Positions 1 to 15,000 of a stretch of 64,000 bases of DNA are shown here, in pieces. How positions within the stretch are numbered: the first letter of the stretch is position 1; each line of letters begins with the position of its first letter. The notes beneath the pieces are model-generated. The model had not been told where the DNA came from, searched no databases, and saw nothing but the letters and a program-made list of their open reading frames with translations. Source of the stretch: Planctomyces sp. SH-PL62 (GTDB taxonomy: Bacteria > Planctomycetota > Planctomycetia > Planctomycetales > Planctomycetaceae). Where the stretch lies: contig CAMDPX010000001.1 of NCBI GenBank assembly GCA_945905295.1, positions 62,001-126,000 on the forward strand. Reading direction: 5' to 3'. Both the position numbers and the translations under genes were made by a program.

Positions 1-3000
1 GGGCTTCACCATCACGGAGTCAGGCGGTTCGACGAGCGTCACGGAAGCCGCGACGACCGATACATTCACCGTCGTGCTGAATCGACAACCCAATTCGGAT
101 GTCGTGTTCTCGGTCAGCGGCAACAACCTGGCGGAAGCCACGGTCTCGCCAGTCACGCTCACGTTTACAACGGCGAATTGGAATGTCGCGCAGACCGTCA
201 CCGTCACCGGCGTGAACGATGACCTCATTGACGGCACGCAGACCTCGACGATCACCGTGAGCGTGTTCGATGCCGCGTCAGACGACAATTTTGATTCGGT
301 CGCCGACAAGACCGTGACCGCCACCACGACGGACGACGAAGTGGCGGGCTTCATCATCACACAGAGCGACGGTTCGACGAGTGTGAGCGAAACCGGGACA
401 ACGGATACCTTCACGATCGTGCTGAAGGCTCAGCCGAATTCGGATGTCGTGCTCTCGGTCGGCAGCAACGACACCGGCGAAGCGACTGTCTCGCCGACAA
501 CGATCACCTTCACGGCGGCGAATTGGAATGTCGATCGGACAGTCACCGTCACTGGCATCAATGATGATTTGGTGGATGGCACGCAGAACTCGACGATCAC
601 CGTGAGCGTGGTCGATCTGTCATCCGACGACAACTTTGATGCGGTTGCCGATCAGACAGTGACGGCCGCGACGACCGACGACGACGTGGCGGGCTTCACG
701 CTCACGCCCACGGGCGGTTCGACGATTGTGAATGAAGCCGGAGCGACGGACACATTCACGGTCGTGCTCACCGGACAACCGCTGACGGATGTCGTGCTTT
801 CGGTGAGCAGCAGCGATAACGGTGAAGCGACCGTCGCACCGACGACGCTCACCTTCACCACGGCCAATTGGAATGTGGCGCAGACCGTCACGGTCGCTGG
901 CGTGGACGACAACCTGATTGACGGCACGCAGGAATCGACGATCACCGTCAGTGTGGTCGATGGCTCGTCGGACAATGCTTTTGATTCGCTCGCCGACCAG
1001 ACGCTGACGGCCTCGACGACGAACGACGACATGGCGGGTTTCACGATCACCCAAACGGGGGGGGCGACCAGCGTCACGGAAGCCGGGACGACGGATAGCT
1101 TCACGATCGTACTGAATGCTCAGCCGGACTCGAATGTCGTGCTCTCGGTCGGCAGCAGCGATACCGGTGAAGCGACCGTCTCGCCGCCGACAATCACCTT
1201 CACGGCGGCGAATTGGAATGTCGCTCGCACCGTCACCGTCGCTGGTGTGAATGATGATCTGGTGGACGGCACGCAGAACTCGACGATCACGGTGAGCGTG
1301 GTCGATCTGACTTCGGACGACAACTTTGATTCGGTCGCCGATCACACGGTGACGGCCGCGACGACCGACGACGACGCGGCGGGCTTTACGCTCACACCCA
1401 CGGGCGGTTCGACGATTGTGAGTGAAGCCGGAGCGACGGACACGTTCACGGTCGTGCTCACCGGACAACCGCTTTCGGATGTCGTGCTCATGGTGAGCAG
1501 CAGCGACAACGGCGAAGCGACGGTCTTGCCCACGACGCTCACCTTCACCACGGCCAATTGGAATGTGACGCAGACCGTCACGGTCACTGGCGTGGATGAC
1601 AACCTGATTGACGGCACGCAGGATTCGACGATCACTGTGAGTGTGTTCGCTGGCTCGTCGGACGACGCTTTTGATTCGCTCTCCGACAAGACGCTGACGG
1701 CCTCGACGACCAACGACGACGTGGCCGGTTTCACGATCACACAAACGAGTGGTTCGACGAGTGTCAGTGAAGCCGGGACAACGGATACCTTCACGATCGT
1801 GCTGACGGCTCAGCCGAACTCGGATGTGGTGTTCTCGGTCAGCAGCAACGACACCGGCGAAGCGACGGTCTCGCCAGCGACGATCACCTTCACGGCGGTG
1901 AATTGGAATGTCGCTCAGACCGTCACCGTCGCTGGCGTGAATGAAGACCTGGTTGACGGCTCGCAGAACTCGACGATCACCGTCAGCGTGGTTGACCTGT
2001 CTTCCGACGACAACTTTGATTCGGTCGCCGATCAGACGGTGACGGCCGCGACGATCGACGATGACGTGGCGGGCTTCACGCTCACGCTCACGGACGGATC
2101 GACGATCGTGAGTGAAGCCGGAACGACGGACACGTTCACGGTCGTGCTGACCGGACAACCGCTTTCGAATGTCGTGCTCTCGGTGAGCAGCAGCGATACC
2201 GGCGAAGCGACCGTCTCGCCGACGACGATCACCTTCACCACGGCCAATTGGAATGTGGCGCAGACCGTCACGGTGACTGGCGTGGACGACAACCTGATTG
2301 ACGGCACGCAGGAATCAACGATCACCGTCAGCGTGGTCGATGGATCGTCGGACAATGCTTTTGATCCGCTCGCCGATCAGACGCTGACAGCCTCGACGAC
2401 CAGCGACGACGTGGCGGGTTTCACGATCACACCAACGGATGGTTCGACGAGCGTCACGGAAGCCGGGACGACGGATACTTTCACAATCGTGCTGACGGCT
2501 CAGCCGAACTCGAATGTCGTGCTCTCTGTCGGCAGCAATGACACCGGCGAAGCGACCGTCTCGCCGCCGACGATCACCTTCACGACCGCGAATTGGAATG
2601 TCGCTCGGACAGTCACGGTCACTGGCGTGAATGACGACTTTGTGGACGGCACGCAGAACTCGACGATCACCGTGAGCGTGGACGTTGCGTCTTCCGACAA
2701 CAACTTTGATTCGCTCGCCCCCCAGACAGTGACCGTTGCAACGGCGGACGACGAGACGGCGGGCTTCACCATCATTCAAAGCGGTGGCTCGACGACGGTC
2801 AGCGAATCCGGGACGACCGACACCTTCACCGTGGCGCTGACGGCTCAACCGAATTCGAATGTCGTGCTGTCGGTGACGAGTAACGACACCGGCGAAGCGA
2901 CCGTCGGACCGGCAACGCTGACGTTCACGCCCATCAATTGGAACATCGCGCAAATTGTCACCGTCACCGGCGTCAGTGACTCATTGATTGATGGCACACA

Positions 3001-6000
3001 AACGTCGCTGATCACCTTAAGAGTGGTCGATGCCTCTTCGGACGACAACTTCGATTCCGTCGCCGATCAATCAGTGACGGTCACGACCACTGTCAACGCG
3101 GCACTGACGGTCAACAACCTTTTGGATAAGTCTGACCTCACCCCGGGCGACGGCGTCGTCAACACCGGGACGGCCAACGAAGTCACGCTGCGAGCGGCGG
3201 TGATGACCGCCAATCAAATCGCGGGCGACGACGAGATCGTGTTGTCGGCCGGCACTTACACGCTGACCATTGCCGGGAGAAACGAAAGCTTGTCCGCGAC
3301 GGGAGACCTCGATGTGAATTCCGGCTACCTGCGCATTCGCGGAGCCGGAATCGGGCAGACGATTATCGACGCGAGCGGACTCGATCGGCTCTTCCAAGTC
3401 CATCCCGGCGCGACGTTGGAGTTGGTGGGACTCACGTTGCGAAACGGCGACGTCGGGCTGGTGGGCGGTTTGCGGGTGGACTTTGGCGGTGCTGTCGAGA
3501 ATCAAGGGACATTGATCACCACGAATATCGAGTTCCTCAACAACAAGGCCAACCGAGGGGGTGCCATTTACAACCTGGCCGCGACGTCGCTGACTGTCAG
3601 CCAGTCACGATTCGACGGCAACGAAGCGACGGGAGTTGACTCACGCGGTGGAGCCATCGCGACTCCCAGTACAGGGACGATGCCGACGGTCACCATCAAT
3701 GACAGCTTGTTCCAAAACAATCGCGCGGGGACGGCGGGCGGAGCGATCAGCAGCCGGGCCAATCTGAGCATCAGCCGCACCACGCTGAGTGCCAACTCGG
3801 CGCTCTCCGGCGCAACCGGTCCGTTTATTGGCGGGGCGTTGTTCATCGACAGCGGTTCGACGGCGACGATCTCGGACAGCACGTTCGATCACAATCTCGC
3901 CAAGCAAGCGGGTTCACCCAACACACGCAGCGGCGGCGCGATCTCCTCCAGAGGCAATGTCACGATCGTCAACTCCACGTTCTCGGCCAACGAAGCCGAG
4001 ACCGATGGCGGTGCGATTCAGCACCAGACGGGGACACTGAGTCTCCGGCAGGTGACCATCGCCGAGAACAAGGCGGGCAACCGCGGTGGTGGAGTGGCTC
4101 GCGGCCCCTCAGGAACCATCAACGTGATCAACACGTTGATCGCGACCAACACCGCGACCACCGGTGATCCGGACGTCTCTGGGACGTTCCAGTCGCAGGG
4201 CCACAACTTGATCGGGAACGCCGCTGGAGCCGTGGGGTTTGTGAACGGAGCCAGCGGAGATTTCGTGGGGAGCAGCGTGGTTCCCATCAATCCTCTGATC
4301 GGCCCGTTGGCCGACAACGGCGGTCTCACAAAGACACATGCTTTGCTGGTTTCACAAGTCGGCGATTCGGTCACGTTTAGTCCTGCGGTTGATGCGGGAA
4401 ACAACGCGGGAGCGACGGCCTTCGATCAGCGCGGACGGCCGCGCGTCATCGACAGTGACAATCAGAACGGAGCCAAGATCGATATTGGTGCTTACGAACT
4501 GCCGACCAGCCGGCGTCCCGATTTCAGTCCGCAGACTTTCCGCATTGATGAGAACAGGCCGATCGGCGCGCTGGTCCAAAGAGTTGTCGTCTCGGACCCG
4601 GACGACAATCTGTCGTCGGTGCGAATCATCGGCGGCGATCAAGCCGCATTCACGTTCGACTCCGTGACGCACGATCTGTTCCTGGCCACCGCCGTCGACT
4701 TTGAGTCTCGGAGTTCTTACTCGCTCACGCTGGAGGCGACGGACACGCAAGGGTTGAGGCGTTCGGCGGTGATCACCGTCAACGTCAATGACCTAAATGA
4801 GGCACCGTTGCTGATTGGCAGCGGGCTTGACGATCGCGTCCGTCAGGACGGCGAAGTGGACGAAATCGTCGACTTGGCCTTGTTGTTCAAGGATCTCGAT
4901 GCCGGCGACTCGCTCACCTTTAACGTCCCGCAGAATTCCAATCCTGATCTCGTCGCGGTCCAGCTCGAGAATGAGCACGAGTTGCGGTTCACTTATCACA
5001 CGTACGATGCCGGTCAGAATCGGACTCCATCGACGGTCAGAGTTCGAGCCACGGATGCTGCTGGACTGTTCGTGGAAGACACGCTGACCGTGTCGGTCAC
5101 ACCGCAGCGGACCATCGAATACGCCCTGGTCGTGGTCAACGATCGGACTCTGGAGGCGACCCGCGCCACTTTGCCGACTCTGGTCACGACGTTGTTACCT
5201 GACCAGGACTTCTTCGTCGAAGTATGGGTTCGCGATCTGCTCGTGGCTGGCCGACCGACGTTTCCACGCGGTCTGACCGCGGAGGATGCCACTCAGGGCC
5301 TCATCACGGCAGGAATCGACCTGCGGTTTGATCCGAGCCTCTCGACGTTCGACGCAATCCTCGCCTCCGGAGCCTTTGGAATTGCGCAGGTTGCGGACGA
5401 CATGGAAGATCCGAACTTGAGCGGTCTGATCGATAATCTGCATGGCGAGCCGCTCTTCGCCGACGCGGGGACGAAGACACAATTTGGACGGCTGGCTTCG
5501 ATCCGCTTCCATTCCGCGGCGCAGACCTCCGGATTGCAGACGTTTCGGCTCGAACTCAGCGGCAACGAAACTCCTACGCGCCGCGTCCTGCTCACGAACG
5601 ACGAAGGGGTCGCGGTCGATCCCTCGCAGATTTCGCGCGGCAATTCGGTCAATGTGGGCATCGACCCCGTGCCAGGCGCGACGGGACTGTTTGTGTTTGA
5701 GAAAGAAGTGCTTTTGGGACCAGACGTGACCTCGCCGAACGCACTCGCCGTCGCAGACTTTGACGGCCGCAGTGGTGTGGACCTCGTGACCGTCAACGGG
5801 AATTCCGACAACAACGCGCGCGTGCTGCTGGCCGCGCCGCAACTCGGATACACGCTCACGCTCAATCCCGGCGACATCGCGACGGGAGTGAACTTCGGCA
5901 ACCGCGCGCTGGCGGGTGAGATTCGCGGCGTCGTGTTCGTGGATGCCGACGGCGACGCGGCGCAGTCATCCACCGAAGCGGGGCTGGCCCACCAAAATGT

Positions 6001-9000
6001 GTTTCTCGATTTGAATAACAACGGCACCTTCGAACCCGGTGTTGACAGCTTCGTTGATCGCGATCGGGACGGTGTGTTTGACCCAGACCTGGATGGCACG
6101 GACGCGTCGGGTGAGTACGTGTTTTCGAATCTGAAGTCGTTGCACAACTATACGGTCAGCTTGGTGACGCCCACGGACTTCGTACTCACGACGCCGACGG
6201 CGAACAGCGGTCGGTATCAATTCGTGCTGGGTGCCGGACAGACGCGAGACGACGTCAACTTCGGCGTCACGTCGTCGCAAACCGGCGGGCAGTCGAGCGG
6301 TGCCAACGTCACAGGCTCCGTGTTCAATGATCTGAATCGCAACCGAATCAAGGATGCGGGTGAGGGACTCGTGGGCTTCGTGGTCTATGTCGACCGGAAT
6401 AACAATCGCGTACTCGACACCAACGAGCCGTTCGCGACAACGACTGCCGATGATGCCAGCACACCCACCGTGGACGAACGGGGCAACTACACCATTCAGA
6501 GTGTGCTGCCTGGAACTTATCCCGTTCGCGTCGTTGCGACTGGCACCGGGATGCGGCAGACGTCGCCGCTGACGAATCAGTTCAGCCGCACCTTGTTGAC
6601 GGCGGGAGGCGGCCCGCAAGCGGTGGCGTTCGGCAATTTCAACGCCGATGCGCTGCCGGACATCGCCGTCGCGAACGAAGACACCAGCAACGTCAGCTTG
6701 TTTCTGCAATCGGCCACGGGGTACGGCGGGACTCCGTCGGAACTGGAACTCGGCTCGCAACGCGGCTTCGGGGCCTTCGCCGTGGTCTCTGGAAACTTCG
6801 ATGGTCTGAACAATGGCGATGACCTGGCGGTCGCGAACTTGTACACGAACAACGTCTCGATTTTGCGAAACACGAATGGCGCGTTCTCGGCCCCCGTGAA
6901 CGTCACGGTCGGTTCCATGCCGCGCTCGATCATCGCGGTGGACCTGGATGGCGATGTCGATCTGGATCTCGTGACCGTCAATGAACTCGGTCACAACATT
7001 TCGATTCTGATGAATAACGGTTCGGGGACGTTCGCGGCGGCGGTGTCCGTGCCGTTGGGGACCGTGCCGCAGGCGATTGCGGCGGCCGATGTCACCGGAG
7101 ACGGCAAGCTGGACTTGCTCGTCACACTGCGCGATGCCAAACAGGTCGCGATCCTCAAGAACAATGGCAGCGGTGGCTTCACGGTCAATACGGCCAATCC
7201 CATTCAACTGGTGCCCGTCGGCGACCTCCCCGTCGGGATCACCACCGGCGATTTTAACGGCGACCTCAAACAAGACTTCGCGGTCACGAAGTTCAATTCC
7301 AACTCCGTGGCCGTGTGGCTCAATCCTGGCAACGGCGTGTTCACCAGCGTGACACCGCAATCGTTCGCGGCAGACATTGGTCCGGCGGCGATTGTGGCCG
7401 TGGATCTCGAAGGGGACGGCGATCTCGATCTGGCCGTCACGCATCAAGCCAACTCCAACGTCGCCGTCACGCAAGACGTGAGCCTGTTGCGGAACGACGG
7501 CACGGGCCGATTCTTGTCACCGGAATCCGCCGGCGTGCTTAACTTGTCATCCGGCGCGCTGCGGTTCTCGATCGCGGCCCGCGACATTGATGCCGATGGC
7601 GATCCCGACTTGATCGTCGCCGACAAGGACAGCGAGCGAATTTCGGTGCTGACGAATCAACTGCAATCCGGCGCGGGGGTCGCTCGCGTCGGTGCGAACA
7701 ACGCGCTCGGCGGCGACTTCACGTTCGAAAGCACCTTCGCTGGCCAGTTACAGATCGACCTGACCGGCGCACAAAGCGTCGTCGTGCGTGCCGCGAGCGG
7801 CGATCTGGAAGTGCTGAAAAACGGTGTGGTCGATGAATCGCTGCGCGGCGTCAGCGCGGCGAGGGTGCAGACCATCACGATCAACGGCGGCGACGGCAAC
7901 AACGTCATCGACTTGAGCGGCGTCCTCACGTCTGCGTTCACGAATGCCGGCGGAGTCGGCGTGACGATTCATGGCGGCGCGGGAAGCGACAGCATCCTCG
8001 GCACTCAGTTCGCCGACAACATCACCGGCGATGCCGGGGACGATACGGTCAACGGTGGCGGCGGCAACGATTCCATCAGCGGCGGTGCCGGCACTGATTC
8101 ACTCAACGGCGAGGCGGGAGCCGATCTGTTGGCGGGCGGCACCGGCAACGACATGCTCGTGTGCGGGATGGGCAACGACATTCTGAGCGTCGCCAATGAC
8201 AGCGATGCGGCCCTCACAACGTCGCTGCGATTCAGTCGGGCGATCGGTGCCGCGCCGCTGGACGACACGTTGCAAGAAATCGAACTGGCTGAGTTCACCA
8301 CGGGGTTCGCGATCTTGGAAGGCCCGGACGAGCAGACGGTCTCACTCTCCGACGTCATCGCGCTCGGTGCGAGTCTGTCGTACCAAGTCGAAGTCACCAG
8401 CGATAACACCTCCGTGATTCCCCATCCCAGCGTCGTCTACACGTCGCCGGAAACAACCGGCAGTCTGCGATTCACGCCCGTCAGCGATGCGAGCGGTGTG
8501 GCCAAGATCACGGTCATCGTCCGCGGTTCCGGTTCCGACAACACGTTCGGAAACGAAAACGACGTGACCGTCACTCGCGAGTTCACCGTCACCGTCAATC
8601 CGGTCAACGATCCTCCCACGTTGGCGGTCATCTCCGATCCGACGGCGATCAACGAAGACGCGGGAGAGCAGACGATTGACCTGAGCGGCATCACGGCGGG
8701 TGGCGGCGAGTCTCAAGAGTTGTCCGTGACGGCGGTCAGCGACAACCCGGCGCTGATTCCGAATCCAACGGTCACGTACACCTCGGCTCAGGCGACCGGC
8801 TCATTGCGATACACGCCCGTCGGGAATGCGAACGGGACAACGACGGTGACGGTGACGGTCCACGACGCGGGACTGGATGGAACACCGGGTAACGAGGACG
8901 ACGGGATGGCCATCCGGACTTTCACCGTGACGATCAACGCAGACAACGACCTGCCGGAGATCACGCAGATCGACAACCAAATCATTGACGAAAAGGGAAC

Positions 9001-12000
9001 GACGAGCGCGTTGAGCTTCACCGTCAGTGACGTGGAGACGGCGGCCGGCAGCTTGACGGTGACGGCGGATTCGACGAACCCAACGCTGGTTCCGGTAGCG
9101 AACATCGTGAGAAGCGGCAGCGGAGCGACGCGGACGGTGGTGGTGACTCCGGCGGAGAATCAATCGGGAACGGCGACGATCACGCTGACGGTCAGCGACG
9201 GGACAGGCTCGAGGCAGATGTCGTTCCTCTTGACCGTCAACGCAGTGAATGACCTACCGATGCTGGACGTGATCGCCAATCCGACGGCGATTGCCGAAGA
9301 CGCGGATCAGCAGACGGTGAATCTGTCCGGCCTCAGCGCCGGCGGCGGAGAATCTCAGACGTTGGAAGTCACCGCGGTTAGCGACAACACGGCGCTGATT
9401 CCGAATCCGACGGTGACATACACATCGGCGGAGGCAACCGGTTCGTTGAATTACACGCCGGTGAAGGACGCTTTCGGAACGGCGACCGTGACCGTGACCG
9501 TGCGTGATGCCGGACTGAATGGAACGCTGGGGAACTCGGACGATGGAATCATCACCCGGACTTTCACCGTGACGGTCAACGCGGTCAACGACCTGCCGAC
9601 GATCACCCAGATTGAGAATCAAATCCTGGACGAAGGCGGAGCGACGAGCGCGTTGAGTTTCACCGTGAGCGACGTGGAGACGGCGGCCGGCAGCTTGACC
9701 GTGACGGCGGATTCGATGAACCCAACGCTGGTTCCGGTCGCGAACATCGTGACGATTGGCAGCGGAGCAACGCGGACGGTGGTGGTGACTCCGGCGGAGG
9801 ATCAATCGGGAACGGCGACGATCACGCTGACGGTCAGCGATGGGACGGACTCGAAGCAGATGTCGTTCACGTTGACCGTTAACGCGGTGAATGACCCACC
9901 GAAGCTGGACGTGATCGCCGATCCGTTGGCGATTGCCGAAGACGCGGATCAGCAGACGGTGGACCTGTCCGGCATCAGCGCCGGGGGCGGAGAATCTCAG
10001 ACGCTGGAAGTCACCGCGATCAGCGACAACACGGCGCTGATTCCGAACCCGACGGTGACATACACGTCGGCGGAGGCAACCGGTTCGTTGAAATACAAGC
10101 CGGTGCTGAACGCTTTCGGAACGGCGACCGTGACCGTCACCGTGCGTGACGCGGGACTGAATGGAGCGCTAGGGAACGCGGACGACGGGATCATCACCCG
10201 GACTTTCACCGTGGCGGTCAACGCGGTCAACGATGCGCCGACGATCACTCAGGTCGCCAACCAAGTGTTGGACGAAGACGGCGCGACGGGTGCGTTGAGC
10301 TTCACAGTGGATGACGTGGAATCGGCGGCCGGCAGCCTGACGGTGTCGGTGGATTCGTCGAAAACGACGCTGGTTCCCCAGGCAAACATCGTGCAGAGCG
10401 GCAACGGTGCGACTCGGACTGTGGTGGTCACTCCGGCGCACGATCAATCGGGGACGGCGACGATCACGTTGACGGTCAGCGACGGAGCAGACTCGACGCC
10501 GATGTCGTTCACGCTGACGGTCAACGCGAAGAACGACCCGCCCACTCTGGCGAACACGATCACGGATCAGCCCGCGATCGAGGATACGTTCTTCACGTTC
10601 CAGGTGCCCATCGGAACGTTTGCGGACGTCGACGCCGACGACACACTGATGCTGACGGCGACGAAGGGGGACGGTTCGGCATTGCCCGAATGGCTGACGT
10701 TCGACGCGATGACGCGAATACTGAGCGGAACGCCGCGCAACTTCGATGTCGGTTCGGTGGATATTCTGGTGACGGCGAAGGACGGTTCGAATGCGAGCGT
10801 GAGCGACGTGTTGACGATCACGGTTTCCAACACGAACGATGCGCCGGTTGGCGTGCCCGACACGCGCACGGCGGTGGCAGCGGCAAATGGAACGGGCGGC
10901 TCGAACGTCACCGGGAATGTGTTGACGAACGACACGGACGAGGATGTCGGCGACACAAAGGCGGTGTCGGTGGTGTCGTTCAACGGCACGGCCGGCACGT
11001 TGGGGAACGCTCTGGCCGGAAATTTCGGCGCTCTGATCCTGAACGCGGATGGTGCCTTCAGCTACGTCGTGGACAACTCGAACTCGTCGGTGCAGGCGTT
11101 GCAGATGACCGACACGATTACGGACGTATTTGCCTACACGGTTCGCGACGCGGCGGGAGAGACTTCGGCGACCACGCTGACGATCAGGATCAGCGGCGCG
11201 AATGACGCACCAGTCGGCGTGCCGGACATCAGCACGGCGGTGGAAGCGGGGGGCGTGGCGAACGGAACGGCCGGCTCGAACGCCACCGGCAATGTGTTGA
11301 CCAACGACACGGACGTGGATGCCGGCGACGCGAAGACCGTGTCGGCGGTGTCGTTCGGCGGGACGGCGGGAACTGTGGGAAGCTCGCTGGCCGGCAGCTT
11401 CGGCAGTCTGACGCTGAACGCGAATGGATCGTTCAGTTACGCGGTGGACAATGCGAACTCAACGGTGCAGGCGCTGCGAACGAGTGACAACACGTTGATC
11501 GAGACCTTCAGCTATTCGGTTCAAGATGCGGCGGACGCGATCTCGACGACCACGTTGACGATCACGATTACCGGCGCGAACGACGCTCCGACGGTGGCTC
11601 ATCCGATTGCCAATCAGTCGGCCACAGAAGACACGGCGTACTCGTTCGCACTGCCGGCGAACACGTTCGACGATGTCGATGCGGCCGACAGCTTGACGCT
11701 CTCGGCGACGAAAGCCGACGGCTCGGCGCTGCCGGATTGGCTGCGTTTCAATGCGGCGACCGGAATATTCAGCGGCCTCCCGGCCGATGGCGATGCGGGT
11801 TCCGTCGCGTTGATGGTCACCGCCACCGATCGCTTGAACGCGAGCGTCATCAGCTCACCGTTCACGCTGGCGGTGACGCGAGTGAACGACGCGCCGGTGC
11901 TCGCGGAGTTGGGCGACGTGTCGCTGGACGAGGACACGCCGAAGGTGGTTGTCACTCTGATTCTGAGCGATGAAGAGACGGCGGCGAATAGTTTGAGCGT

Positions 12001-15000
12001 CTCCGCGACGTCTTCGCTGACAACGCTGGTCAGTAACGAAGCTCTGGTGTTTTCCAAGAGCGGGGCCAGTCACAAGCTGACGATCCGGCCAACGACCAAT
12101 CAGAATGGCCTGACGCTGATCACTGTCGTAGTCCGTGACACCGGATTGGACGGCATGGCTGACAATGGCGACGACCGTACGTTCTCGCGGACGTTTACGG
12201 TGGAAGTCGATCCGACCAACGATCTGCCGACCGCGAATTCTCAGCCGGTGAGTACTGATGAAGGCCAGGATGTGGTGTTTTCGCTGGGCTCCGACGGTGA
12301 TGCAGAGATCACGCAGACTCTGTCACTGAAAGTTGTCACGGCTCCGCTGCATGGCACGCTGAGCGATTTCAATTCCAGTACCGGCCAAGTGAAGTACACA
12401 CCCACCGAGAACTACAACGGTCCGGACAGTTTCAGTTTCACGTTGACCGACGACGCGACCGCCGGCGGTGCGGCGCTGATGAGCTTCCAGACCACCGTGA
12501 GCCTGACGATTCGTCCGGTCAATGACGAGCCGGTCGGTCATCCGGATGGAGCCACGACCATTGAGGCGGGTGGAATCGCTAATGGGTCTGTTGATCCCGA
12601 TCCCATCGGCAACGTGTTGACGAACGACACGGACGTGGATGCCGGAGATACGAAGGCAGTCTCGGCAGTGTCGTTCGGAGCGACGCCGGGAACCGTCGGC
12701 AGCACGCTCGCGGGCAGCTTCGGCAATCTGACGCTGAATTCGGATGGCAGCTTCAGTTATGTCGTCAATAACTCGAACGGGTCGGTGCAAGCTCTGCGGA
12801 CGGATGCGGACACATTGACCGACACGTTCGGCTATGCCGTTCGCGACGCGGAGGGCAAGTTTTCGACGACGACGCTGGCGATCACGATCAGAGGACGCAA
12901 TGACGCGCCGGTCGCGGAATCGGATACCGCGACGGCCGTGGAAGCGGGGGGAGCGGCGAATGGCGCGGCAGGCTCGAACGCGACCGGAAACGTGTTGAGC
13001 AACGACACCGACGTCGATAGCGGTGACACCAAGACGGTGTCGGCGGTTGCGTTCGGCGGATCGTCGGGAATTGTGGGGAGTGCGTTGAACGGCAGCTTTG
13101 GCAGTTTGACTCTGGGAGCCAACGGTGCCTTCACTTATGTGGTCGACAACTCCAATGCGGCCGTCGAACACTTGCGGACCAATTCGGACACGCTGACGGA
13201 GACCTACAGTTACACCGTTCGTGATACGTTCGGTGCCACCTCGACGACGACGCTGATCATCACCATCCGCGGAGCCAACGACTCGCCGGTGGCGACGATC
13301 GACAGCAATGAGCAGGCGATCGAGGCGGGTGGAACGCTCAACGGTTCGGCGGGACTGAGTGCGACCGGCAATGTGCTGACCAACGACACGGACGTGGATG
13401 CTGGCGACTCGAAGACGGTGTCGGCGGTGTCGTTCGGCGGGACGGCTGGAACATTGGGAAGCTCGCTGGCCGGCCGCTTTGGAAGTCTGACTCTGAATTC
13501 CAACGGAACCTACAGCTACGTCATCGACGACACGAACTCGTTGGTGCAGGCTCTCAAACTCGGCGACCGCCTGACCGAGCGGTTTGATTACACGATGAGT
13601 GATACCGACGAAGCGATGTCGTCCTCGCAATTGACGATCATGATTCTCGGAGCGAATGACGCTCCGGTCGCGGTGCCGGACACGGAAACGGCTCAGGAAG
13701 CCGGCGGCATCAACAACGTCACTGGCGGCAGAAATGCGACGGGCAACGTGCTCAACAATGACACGGACGTCGATGCCAATGATTCAAGGTCGGTCTTGGC
13801 CGTCGCCTTCGGCGCAACGAATGGGACGGTGGGCTCAGCGATCTCTGGAAGCTTTGGGAGTCTGACTCTGACGGCAAACGGCGACTTCACTTACACGCCG
13901 GATCAATCGAATCCGACCGTGCAGGCTTTGCAATCCGCGAACGACAGCGTCTTCGACACCTTCACTTACACGGTGCAAGATGCAAGTGGACTGACGGATT
14001 CCACGAGTTTGGCCATCACGATCACGGGGGCGAACGACGCTCCGACGTCCGGTGCGGCCATCGCCAATCGGGACGTTCCCGCGGAATTGGATTTCGCTCT
14101 GCCACTTCCGGCGAATCAATTCCACGACGTCGATACCGGCGACCTGTTGACGCTCACCGCGACTCAAGCCGATGGAATTACGCCGCTGCCGAATTGGTTG
14201 CACTTCAATGACTTGGCCGGCACTTTCAATGGCCGGCCCGCGGTCAGCGACGTGGGCGTGCTGGGTGTCCGAGTCACCGCCACCGATCGCGCCGGCTTGT
14301 CGGTGAGCACGGCGTTTTCCCTCAACGTGATTCAGCTCCTGGACGTCGAGTATTCGCTCCCGAATGCCAGCACCACTCCGCTGACGGCCAGCGTCAACGT
14401 CACGACGGGGCAGCTCAATGTTTCGGGCGGAACCAGTTTGATCGTCAAAGTGAATGGCGTGACGACGGTTCCTCCGGATCAGAACAGTCTGGATCGGGTT
14501 CGATCCATCACCATCAAGGGAGGGGGCGGAATCGATCGGTTAAATCTGTCCGGCCTGTCGGCGGTTGTCTACAAGCGTTTGTTGAGCATTTCGCTGAGTG
14601 GCGGCGCAGGCAATGACGTGATCACCGGCTCCGAGTTTTCGGAAACCATCAGCGGCGGACTGGGCAATGACGTGCTCAGCGGCGGCGGCGGTGCCGGGGT
14701 CGATCAGTTGTCCGAACGGGTCGCCGATCCGTTGAGCACCACGGCGCTGGTCATCAGCATGACGGTGGTCGCCGGAGTTCCGAATAAGTTCATGTTCAAG
14801 GGCTTTGGTGGCAGTACTGCCTCCGACACGATCGACGGCTTTGAAGAAATGTCGCTCGTCGCCGCCGCTGGCGCTGACAAGATTGATGTCAGTCCGTTTG
14901 CGGGGAACGTGACTCTGCTCGGCGCGGGGGGCAAGGACACGCTCATCTCTGGAACCGGTAACGACAGGCTGGATGGTGGTGAAGGAGACGATTCGCTCAC

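Noticed and set aside
620-2158. 512-aa minus-strand ORF and similar antisense ORFs (430-633, 652-1104, 1342-1794, 2315-2953)
   Set aside because: Shadow frames of the 345-bp repeat; Arg/Asp/His-rich, periodic, no family motifs.
5966-7474. 502-aa minus-strand ORF
   Set aside because: Antisense to the SdrD/FG-GAP region of the giant CDS; composition typical of GC-rich shadow ORFs.
12323-13630. 435-aa minus-strand ORF
   Set aside because: Antisense to VCBS repeats; no recognisable domain.
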